A stretch of 64,000 nucleotides of DNA from Thermoanaerobaculia bacterium (GTDB taxonomy: Bacteria; Acidobacteriota; Thermoanaerobaculia; Multivoradales; J023). Each line of letters opens with the position of its first letter. Position 1 is the stretch's first letter. Of the stretch, positions 1 through 8,919 are shown piece by piece. The stretch covers positions 62,001-126,000 of the forward strand of contig JALCBJ010000002.1 of NCBI GenBank assembly GCA_028066595.1, written 5' to 3'. The notes beneath the pieces are model-generated. The model was not told the DNA's origin and did not search any database. It saw only the letters and a list, made by a program, of their open reading frames with translations. A program made the position numbers and the translations under genes.

Positions 1-317
1 GGCGTCACAGGCAAGAACGGCGGCTTGTCCGCTACCAGCAGATGCTCGTCTTCGAAGACGATTCGCTCGACAAACGGTACCCGCGGTTCTTCTGCTGTCT
101 CTCGGTAGTACCGCACCTGAAGGTGGGCCTCGTAGGGTGATGCGACATCCAGTGGCGATCCATCCCGCCGTGTCACGAGACCACGCTCCATCCTCGATCG
201 CCAGGTCGCTTCCGCGATCTGTGGAAAGCGCTCCACCAGCCACGCGAGGACCGTCGGAGGAGGATTCTCCTGCGGAGGCAGATGGGTCGTGGACGGTCGA
301 CCAGCGCGGCTCGTCAT
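1..317 (-). CDS. RluA-family RNA pseudouridine synthase, N-terminal part, cut by window edge
   Basis: Reading frame open from an ATG to the left edge, so only about 105 N-terminal residues are visible. The last part reads 'VFEDEHLLVADKPPFLPVT', the beginning of the RluA-type catalytic domain; the 'adKP..lpv' segment precedes the catalytic Asp motif in this family. An N-terminal stretch with 'RMERGLVTRRDGSP' is compatible with an S4-like or linker region. The enzyme would isomerise uridine to pseudouridine in rRNA or tRNA; the target site cannot be told. It is divergent from bioA with 18 bases between the two start codons. The catalytic Asp lies outside the window. Confidence 0.8.
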   Translation of the reverse strand, partial: MTSRAGRPSTTHLPPQENPPPTVLAWLVERFPQIAEATWRSRMERGLVTRRDGSPLDVASPYEAHLQVRYYRETAEEPRVPFVERIVFEDEHLLVADKPPFLPVT

Positions 318-335
318 GACGATAGGGTACGCCCG

Positions 336-1676
336 ATGACCGATCCACGCACTTCGTCTTCCCCGGGAAGAGCTCCCGACTGGCTGGAGCTCGACCTGCG
401 CCATCTGTGGCATCCCTACACACAAATGAAGACCGCCCCGCCACCGATACCCATCTTTCGGGGTAAGGGAGTGTGGCTGGAGACGGCCGACGGCCGACGA
501 ATACTCGACGGTATCTCGTCGTGGTGGGTGAACTGTCACGGGCACAGTCACCCGCGGCTGAACGAAGCTCTGGCACGCCAGGCTTCCGAGTTGGAACACG
601 TGATCTTCGCAGGCTTCACGCACGAACCCGGTGCGCGCCTGGCGGCCGAGCTGGTGGCGCGAGCACCGGGTGATCTCACGCGGGTCTTCTATTCCGACGA
701 TGGGTCCACGGCCGTCGAAGCGGCGATGAAGATGGCCTATCAGGCGTGGCGACATCGAGGCGAACCGCAGCGCACACTCTTCATTGCTCTCGACGACGCC
801 TACCATGGCGACACGTTCGGCGCCATGGCGGCGGGTGGCGTGGCGGCATTCCACGGCGCATTCTCCGACCTGTTCTGCGAAGTACGTCGTGTGGCCACTC
901 CGACGTCGAGTCATCGCGCGGATTGCGGCGAGGATCTGCAGACCTTGCTCGATCGGGAGGGCGAGCGCGTCGCGGCGGTTCTCGTGGAGCCCCTGGTCCA
1001 GGGCGCCGCCGGGATGCTCATGCACCCGCCGGACTTCCTCCACGAGGTACGCCGTCTCACCCGCCAGCATGGCGTGCCGTTGATCGCCGACGAGATCTTT
1101 ACCGGCTTTGGCCGTACCGGACGCTTCTTCGCTTGCGAGTACCCGCCGGACGGTCTCGACTTCGGTGTGGTCGAACCCGACCTGCTGTGCGTATCGAAGG
1201 CCCTCACCGGCGGCTATCTACCTCTGGCCGCAACGTTGGCAACAGACGAGCTCTTCGATACATTTCTTTCGGACGACCGATCCAGAACCTTCTTCCACGG
1301 TCATTCCTACACCGGCAATGCGTTGGCCTGCGCCGTCGGTCTGGAAAGTCTGAAGCTGTTCGACGAGGAACAGCGCATGACCCGCGTTGGGGAGCTGGCT
1401 GCCCTGTTCGGCGAGCGACTCGAGCATCTGGCCGGCCATCCTCGCGTGAAGACGACCCGGGGAATGGGAGCCATCGCCGCGCTGGAAGTGGAGCCGGAAG
1501 GAGCCGGCGGATACCTCGACGACTTGGGGCCCAGATTGTATGGCGCTTTCCTGGACCGGGGCGTGCTGTTGCGACCGCTGGGCAACGTCGTCTATTTCCT
1601 GCCGCCGTACGTGGTAACGGACGACGAGGCTCATCGCGTCTTTGATGCCATCGAAGAGGTCCTCGGCGAACTCTAG
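336..1676 (+). CDS. bioA: Adenosylmethionine-8-amino-7-oxononanoate aminotransferase (biotin synthesis)
   Basis: PLP-dependent class III aminotransferase of 446 residues, normal length for BioA. It transfers the amino group of S-adenosylmethionine to 7-keto-8-aminopelargonate to give 7,8-diaminopelargonate. Visible signatures are the BioA-typical 'HLWHPYTQMK' near residues 23-32, 'SSWWVNCHGHSHP', 'DDAYHGDTFGAM', 'LIADEIFTGFGRTG' around residue 252 and the PLP lysine in 'CVSKALTGGYLPL' (Lys about 288). I chose the ATG 54 bases inside the longest frame because 'MTDPRT' leaves a normal N-terminus and the extension is Arg-rich filler. No other bio gene is in the window, so biotin genes are dispersed here. 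The convergent kinase gene follows after about 170 bases with nothing recognisable between them. Confidence 0.95.
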   Translation: MTDPRTSSSPGRAPDWLELDLRHLWHPYTQMKTAPPPIPIFRGKGVWLETADGRRILDGISSWWVNCHGHSHPRLNEALARQASELEHVIFAGFTHEPGARLAAELVARAPGDLTRVFYSDDGSTAVEAAMKMAYQAWRHRGEPQRTLFIALDDAYHGDTFGAMAAGGVAAFHGAFSDLFCEVRRVATPTSSHRADCGEDLQTLLDREGERVAAVLVEPLVQGAAGMLMHPPDFLHEVRRLTRQHGVPLIADEIFTGFGRTGRFFACEYPPDGLDFGVVEPDLLCVSKALTGGYLPLAATLATDELFDTFLSDDRSRTFFHGHSYTGNALACAVGLESLKLFDEEQRMTRVGELAALFGERLEHLAGHPRVKTTRGMGAIAALEVEPEGAGGYLDDLGPRLYGAFLDRGVLLRPLGNVVYFLPPYVVTDDEAHRVFDAIEEVLGEL

Positions 1677-1844
1677 AGTGCACCGATTGACTAGAGCCGT
1701 CCTGTTTGTTTCGTGGAGTTTCTTGGTCCTGACAAGGCGCACCGACGAGGAATAGCAGAGCTATTTCGAAGAGAAGCAACGCCGTCCAGGGTCGGGAAGG
1801 CCCGAAACGAGCGGAAGGGAATGGTCAAGCGGTGGACTATCTCG

Positions 1845-4199
<2,355 letters not shown>

Positions 4200-4494
4200 G
4201 CCTCGGACGACTCCACGGTTCTCGTTGTCAGCAGCTCGTCCCGACCCTCGGGACGTACGACGTCACACTTCCTTGATGAGCATCGTACCGGCGTCTCGTG
4301 CTGGGGCCAAGCGGCGTACCCCATGCGTCACAGTCCTACAAGATCGAGATCTTCGCTGACAAGGACTGCGCTCCGGAGCCGACGCTACGAGGCGTAGGTA
4401 GCCGATCGTCCTGCACCTCGGGGCGGCCTACACTCTCTATGCATGATCGATGTTTGACTCGATCAGCAAGCCACTTCTCGATAGGAGAGCCCAG
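4200..4494. other. Divergent intergenic region, kinase / small membrane protein
   Basis: About 295 bases between the GTG start of the kinase and the ATG of the small membrane protein. It must hold both promoters, but I could not identify a convincing -35/-10 pair for either. An 'AGGAG' ribosome binding site lies just before the downstream ATG. No RNA gene or repeat is evident. Confidence 0.4.
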
Positions 4495-4767
4495 ATGTCA
4501 CATCACTATCCTCCGCGAAACCATTACAAGGTCACCGCCATGGGTCTCCCGAGCTTCACCCGAGGTCTGCATCGACTCGGGCTCCGGCTGCAATTCGACC
4601 CACGGATTCGTGAGACCGTGTTGGTAGCGGTTGCGGCACTCGTCGCCTGCTACTGGGCATCTTCGTCGCTGGACGCTACCGCCGTCCCGAACCCAGATCA
4701 CACCACGGCGGCAGTCGAATCGTCGGCGTCCGTCTCGCCGGAACGCGTGTACTGGTTGACCCGGTAG
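4495..4767 (+). CDS. Small single-pass membrane protein, unknown function
   Basis: A 90-residue frame starting 'MSHHYPPRNHYK', chosen over an ATG 45 bases upstream because a clear 'AGGAGA' ribosome binding site stands about 8 bases before it. One hydrophobic segment, 'TVLVAVAALVACYWASS', lies near the middle, after a basic stretch 'FTRGLHRLGLRLQFDPRIRE', so the N-terminus is probably cytosolic. The tail is polar, Ser/Thr/Ala-rich, and ends 'VYWLTR'. I do not recognise the family. The C-terminal part and stop codon lie in the first copy of a 122-bp tandem duplication; the second copy sits after the stop. It stands alone between a divergent kinase and a minus-strand terminator. Confidence 0.6.
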   Translation: MSHHYPPRNHYKVTAMGLPSFTRGLHRLGLRLQFDPRIRETVLVAVAALVACYWASSSLDATAVPNPDHTTAAVESSASVSPERVYWLTR

Positions 4768-4904
4768 CCGAGGCGAAGCAAACTTCGTCGCTTGACGCTA
4801 CCGCCGTCCCGAACCCAGATCACACCACGGCGGCAGTCGAATCGTCGGCGTCCGTCTCGCCGGAACGCGTGTACTGGTTGACCCGGTAGCCGAGGCGAAG
4901 CAAA
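4661..4904. repeat. Two-copy 122-bp tandem direct repeat
   Basis: Copy 1 (4661-4782) and copy 2 (4783-4904) are identical except for one base (g at 4671, t at 4793). The unit starts 'cttcgtcgct' and ends 'gaggcgaagcaaa'. Because 122 is not a multiple of three and the stop codon of the small membrane gene is in copy 1, the second copy is untranslated. Near-identity means a recent duplication or active maintenance. An assembly artefact is possible but is not suggested by the single mismatch. Confidence 0.95.
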
Positions 4905-4905
4905 C

Positions 4906-4938
4906 AAAAAAACGCCGACCAAAATAATCAGGTCGGCG
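4906..4938 (-). terminator. Strong Rho-independent terminator for minus-strand transcription
   Basis: On the minus strand an 8-bp stem CGCCGACC / GGTCGGCG with a 10-base AT-rich loop is followed at once by seven T and then GTTTG. There is no U tract on the plus side, so it works for minus-strand transcripts only. The nearest annotated minus gene ends about 290 bases upstream of it, which leaves room for a long 3' UTR or a separate small RNA. Confidence 0.85.
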
Positions 4939-4941
4939 ATC

Positions 4942-5013
4942 GGGAGCGTCAGATAGCTGGGCCAGCCCTCCGGGTTCGCTCATGGGCCGAATGAACCCGG
5001 TGATGACGCACCC
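4942..5013 (-). ncRNA. Candidate structured RNA ending at the terminator
   Basis: A 72-base element closed by a 10-bp stem with one A-A mismatch (GGGTGCGTCA with TGACGCTCCC on the minus strand). Inside is a perfect 8-bp hairpin, CCGGGTTC / GAACCCGG, with a 15-base loop, and a GC-rich arm GGGCTGGCCCAGC. The element ends three bases before the intrinsic terminator hairpin, as small RNAs often do. No good open frame with a ribosome binding site covers it. I do not recognise it as a known riboswitch, 6S, SRP or tmRNA. It could instead be a 3' UTR structure of the FAD oxidoreductase transcript. The 5' end is not defined; 5014-5231 shows no clear promoter or gene. Confidence 0.4.
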
Positions 5014-5231
5014 ACGTATGAATTCCTCTCTCTCCTCTTTTCTCACGCGGCCGGCGTGCGGTGGGCGGCTGGAAGGCCCGGCGGCGTGGGGTGTGGGGCG
5101 GTTCCTCGAACGAGTGTTATTCAATACGCTCGACCTTACGAGCCACATTACGTGATCGCAGAGGTTCGATTTTTGGGCTGAGCAGCAGCGACCCGACCGG
5201 CTCGTCCGCCGTCGTCTCGGGTCAGGCTCGT

Positions 5232-6443
5232 CTATGCGGCCTGGGCCTGGAAGCGCGCTTCTAGCCGCTCACCGACCCGGCGTGCGGCGTGGCGGGCACC
5301 CAGGACGAAACGCATGGCAGGACCGTGGGTGGGTTCGGCGATTCCACCGACGAGATATAGATCGGGCACTGCGCAGGAGAAATCGGCTGCCAGGGCTGGC
5401 GGTTTGTCAGCCCCGCCGAGTCGGCTGGCCAGCGGATCCGACAGGAATGGCAATCCCAAGAGGGAGTAACGGTAGCCGGTTGCCGACACGATCTGATCGT
5501 AGAGCCTTCCGTCGACTCGGCAGCGAATACCGCTGGCTTCGAGCGTCAGTCCCAGGCCCTCTGCATCTGCCGTGAGTTTCTCCACCGACGGATCCAGCCA
5601 GACCCGTTTCAGGGTCGGCGTAATCGTCGTGCGAAACGTGGCCTTTCCCAGTGTGCGCAGAATGGGTGGGGGAAGTCTGTAGATCAGGTGTGAGCCCGCC
5701 AACACCAGCTTGAACAGCGGGGTCGGAAGGCGTAGGGGCTCACGAAAGAACAGTGGCGGTCGTTTGACGGCCCAGCTGACCTCGTTGGCGGGACCGTTTT
5801 CGGTTTCCGTGGTCAAAGACAAGACCGACTCGGCAGCGGACTGACCCGTACCGACGACCAAGACCCGGCGACTGCGGGTCGCCTGAATACGCTCGGTGTC
5901 CCAACTGTGAGCGACGCGGTCTGCGGGCAGCTCTCGAAAAGCCGCAGGCAGATGACGATGGCTACCGAGCCCGGTGGCGATCACGGCGACATCGGCACTG
6001 ACTCGGAAGCTACGGATCTGTCGCGCCTTTGTCCGCGAATCGAGTCGGCCCAAAGCTTCGAAACCGTAGCCGTCGTTGCCACTGGCCAACTCTTCGACGA
6101 TCCCTTGTACGACGGGGAACGGAAGCTGATGTTCGACCTCGCTGAGGTATCGGCGAAATAGCGAGACGGGCACGATGTCGTGCTCGCCTGCTGTATGGCC
6201 GATTCTCCGAAGGAAGGTGGGGAAGTCAAAGCGAGCGTCCGGCGACCAGACGGAGCTGCCCCTTGGATCGGAGCGCAGATTCATCACGTCCAGTGTGTGC
6301 CGATGCCATGTCTCGAACGGACGGCCGATGACTACGACGTCGAGTCCTCGGCAGTGGAGCTCCTGCGCCACGGCGATGCCGTAAGGCCCCGCTCCGACGA
6401 CCAGGACCTGCGCCCGGCGATCGTCTCTCGGGTATGGTGTCAT
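5232..6443 (-). CDS. FAD-dependent oxidoreductase / flavin monooxygenase-like protein
   Basis: A 403-residue two-dinucleotide-fold flavoprotein. The N-terminal FAD fold is 'VLVVGAGPYGIAVAQEL', a second Rossmann motif 'RVLVVGTGQSAAESVL' near the middle should bind NAD(P)H, and 'SATGYRY' plus 'DLYLVGGIAEPTHGPAMRF' are the late FAD-contact motifs. The 'ETWHRHTLDVMNLRSDP' segment resembles SidA/IucD-like N-hydroxylating and FMO-type enzymes. Substrate unknown. The ATG overlaps the stop of the upstream membrane-protein gene by 4 bases (ATGA), so the two are translationally coupled. An upstream extension of the frame is Arg/Gly-rich filler and was dropped. Confidence 0.85.
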   Translation of the reverse strand: MTPYPRDDRRAQVLVVGAGPYGIAVAQELHCRGLDVVVIGRPFETWHRHTLDVMNLRSDPRGSSVWSPDARFDFPTFLRRIGHTAGEHDIVPVSLFRRYLSEVEHQLPFPVVQGIVEELASGNDGYGFEALGRLDSRTKARQIRSFRVSADVAVIATGLGSHRHLPAAFRELPADRVAHSWDTERIQATRSRRVLVVGTGQSAAESVLSLTTETENGPANEVSWAVKRPPLFFREPLRLPTPLFKLVLAGSHLIYRLPPPILRTLGKATFRTTITPTLKRVWLDPSVEKLTADAEGLGLTLEASGIRCRVDGRLYDQIVSATGYRYSLLGLPFLSDPLASRLGGADKPPALAADFSCAVPDLYLVGGIAEPTHGPAMRFVLGARHAARRVGERLEARFQAQAA

Positions 6444-7459
6444 CGAGCGGGCTCCCCGAGGGGTGCCGCATCTCTCGTCATGTAGGCGGCCAGCGCGAGA
6501 AGCGCATCGCCCGCCACCATCACGAGCCGCAGGCCGACCGCGGCGGCCAACACTTCGACGGCTCCGTAGCGACTGCCGAGGATGGCCACCAGCACGGCTT
6601 CTACAGCCCCTGCCCCCGCCGGAGTGGCCGGAGTCAGGAATCCGGTCAGCCAGGCCAGCGGATAGGCTGCCGTCGCGGCCAAGAGGCAAGCCACCAGAGC
6701 TTGATCTGAGGTCGTTGCGAGAAGCGAACCCAAAATCAGGCCGGCGAGGGCTTTCTCGATCGCGTACAGACCGAAGCTCGGCAAGAGTGCGCGGCTCTCG
6801 TGGGGCACGACGCCCGGAAGCCAGCGACTTCCGGCAAGCCGCGAGAGAAGCCAGGGAATGGTGAGAGCCATGCCCACGGCGATCACCGGCACTCCCACGA
6901 GAACGGGGCGTGGGAGCTCGAATCCGAGCCCGACGGCACCTACCGAGACGGCCAGCCCGAACGCGACGAACGCCAGAGCTGCAGCGGCGGTGATCATGCC
7001 CAGGGCTTCACATGTGGCGGCGGCGCCCAGGGCGGTATGCGGTACCGAGTCGCGCCGTTCCCACACCCCTTCGCCACGCCCGGCGCTGCGCGTGACCGCG
7101 TGACGCGCGACCTGAAAGGCATGGCCCGGGAGATACTTGGAAATCTGCAGCCGTGCGAAGATGCGCACGTCCCGCCTGCGGTCGGCGTAGTCTCCCGCCA
7201 GCACTTCGAGGAGTCGGGCCCAGGCCGAGGCGGGTACCAAGCCCACCGAGGACCAGAGGGGCACCGCCAGGGCCGCGAGGGCGAGGAAGCCTGGGCTCGG
7301 ACGAAAGCTCGCGAGCTCCGCTCCATCGGCGCCGAGTCGAAGCACGATCCATCGCAGGGAGAGCAAGACGACACCGAAGCCTAGGATCCGGGCTGCCAGA
7401 AGCCACCGGCTGGCCGGAGCGGGCGGCGTAGGCAATGTCTTTACGATGGAGCCGGGCAT
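6440..7459 (-). CDS. LPG-synthase transmembrane-region-like integral membrane protein (UPF0104 type)
   Basis: 339 residues with about eight hydrophobic helices. The 'LQISKYLPGHAFQVARHAV' segment is the hallmark of the lysylphosphatidylglycerol synthase membrane domain family, which includes flippases and glycosyltransferase-associated membrane proteins. The C-terminal 'GFLTPATPAGAGAVEAVL' helix pair is also typical. There is no cytosolic aminoacyl-transferase domain, so it is not a full MprF. It probably moves or handles a lipid or isoprenoid-linked substrate. It forms a two-gene unit with the downstream flavoprotein (4-base overlap), which suggests that enzyme acts on or near the same lipid; this is inference. 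Confidence 0.8.
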   Translation of the reverse strand: MPGSIVKTLPTPPAPASRWLLAARILGFGVVLLSLRWIVLRLGADGAELASFRPSPGFLALAALAVPLWSSVGLVPASAWARLLEVLAGDYADRRRDVRIFARLQISKYLPGHAFQVARHAVTRSAGRGEGVWERRDSVPHTALGAAATCEALGMITAAAALAFVAFGLAVSVGAVGLGFELPRPVLVGVPVIAVGMALTIPWLLSRLAGSRWLPGVVPHESRALLPSFGLYAIEKALAGLILGSLLATTSDQALVACLLAATAAYPLAWLTGFLTPATPAGAGAVEAVLVAILGSRYGAVEVLAAAVGLRLVMVAGDALLALAAYMTRDAAPLGEPAR

Positions 7460-7507
7460 GGTGAATCGGTGCTTCGAGGTCGGTAGCGGCCGCGGCCGCC
7501 GAAGATA

Positions 7508-8743
7508 TCAACCTTGATCGAACTTCGGCGAATCAGATGTCTGGCCGTTCGCACCGGGGTTCGAAGGTGGTGCTGCTTCGGACGCCAGTCGGTCGAACAC
7601 GACGTGAAAGGTCGTGCCTTTCGGTCCCGTGTCGAAACGCAACCTCCCATCCATGCCCTCGACCATACCCCGAGCGATGGACAGTCCCAGCCCGGAGCCT
7701 CCCGGCTTGGCGTTCGAACGGTCGGCCTGGCTGAACTGGTCGAAGAGCCGCTTCTGGAAATCTTCGGGAATACCCGGACCCTGATCGGCCACGGAGATGC
7801 GCACTGCGTCACCGCCGAGGGAGCCGCCGCCTGCATCTACGACCAAGGTCACCGAGACCTCGCTGCCTCGAGGCGAGAATTTGATGGCGTTGGACAGCAG
7901 GTTGGTCAGAACTTGCAGCAGTCGCCCTTTGTCGCACGAGATCCAGTTGGCGTCGGCATGCTCTTCGACTCTTGCCGACAGCGCAATGCTCGATCGGTCC
8001 GCCAGCGAAGCCATACCGGCCAAGGTTTCTTCCACCACAGGCAGCGGCAAGGTCGGCCTCATGGTGAACGACATCTTGCGCGCCTTGAGCTTCTGCAGAT
8101 CGAGCAGGTCGTTGATCAGCCCGAGTAAACGATGACTGTTGCGATGTGCCACGTCGAGGAGTTGCGCCCGGCGCTCCGGATCCTGCAACCGCTCGTCACC
8201 CAGCAGATCCAGGGAGGCGATGATCGACGTCAACGGCGTTCGTAGCTCGTGGCTGACGGTCGACAAGAACTCCTGCTTCATCCGTTCCACGGCGCGCCGT
8301 TCCGTGATGTCTTCGCACAGCGTCACCGTACCCAGGGGCCTGCGGCGGCGATCGTAGAGCCGGTCCGACACAAGACGTACCGGAAAGATGTCGCCTTCCT
8401 TCTTGATGTTGAGGCGTTCTCGGCTCCAAGGCTCGTCACCGGGCTCGTCTTCGTCCTCTGCCAGCACGACGTCGGTGGGCTCGACGCCGTCGGCATAGAC
8501 CGTGGCGCTGGCGCCGAGTAGCTCGTCGACTCGATAGCCATGCTGCCGGGCGTCGGCCGGGTTGACGTAGACGATCCGGCCCTCACGATCGGTGATCGTC
8601 ACGCCGAGACTCATGGTTTCCACAGCCTTGGCCAGAAGGCGTAGAGAGAGGCGGTCGGCGCCCTGCGCTAGGTTGACCAGATCCAGGCGCGCAAATTCAC
8701 CAGAATCCTGGTGAAGACCAGATGTGTCGTTCTGACTGGGCAT
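7508..8743 (-). CDS. Soluble PAS-domain sensor histidine kinase
   Basis: 411 residues without a membrane helix. PAS domain at residues 35-150, ending in the PAC-like 'GTVTLCEDITERRAVERM'. HisKA dimerisation domain has the phospho-accepting His165 in 'STVSHELRTPL'. HATPase domain shows the N box 'NLLSNAIKFSPRG' (281-293), 'DQGPGIP' (320-326), 'LFDQFSQADRS' and 'GGSGLGLSIARG' (348-359). All catalytic boxes are intact. No response regulator is adjacent, so it is an orphan kinase. A strong 'GGAGG' ribosome binding site precedes the ATG. The signal sensed through the PAS domain is unknown. Confidence 0.93.
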   Translation of the reverse strand: MPSQNDTSGLHQDSGEFARLDLVNLAQGADRLSLRLLAKAVETMSLGVTITDREGRIVYVNPADARQHGYRVDELLGASATVYADGVEPTDVVLAEDEDEPGDEPWSRERLNIKKEGDIFPVRLVSDRLYDRRRRPLGTVTLCEDITERRAVERMKQEFLSTVSHELRTPLTSIIASLDLLGDERLQDPERRAQLLDVAHRNSHRLLGLINDLLDLQKLKARKMSFTMRPTLPLPVVEETLAGMASLADRSSIALSARVEEHADANWISCDKGRLLQVLTNLLSNAIKFSPRGSEVSVTLVVDAGGGSLGGDAVRISVADQGPGIPEDFQKRLFDQFSQADRSNAKPGGSGLGLSIARGMVEGMDGRLRFDTGPKGTTFHVVFDRLASEAAPPSNPGANGQTSDSPKFDQG

Positions 8744-8919
8744 GGGGGGCAGTCCTCCAGGAGATCGCTAGAGATCCCAAGGATATCTGTTGGAGCCGTC
8801 ACGGGCCCGCTGACGAGAATCAGCCATCACGAGGTTACCATCATCGGGCGCCGAACCTGCCGCTGCTGGAAAGGTACGCTGGCGAGCGGCCGTGCGAGTA
8901 GCGCCAGCTGCCGCGGTGC

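Noticed and set aside
1666-1725. CTCTAG...CTAGAG inverted repeat after bioA as a terminator
   Set aside because: Only 6 bp with a 14-base loop and a broken T tract well behind it.
4798-5148. 116-codon minus-strand frame over the structured RNA
   Set aside because: Runs straight through the terminator and the 122-bp repeat and lacks a ribosome binding site.
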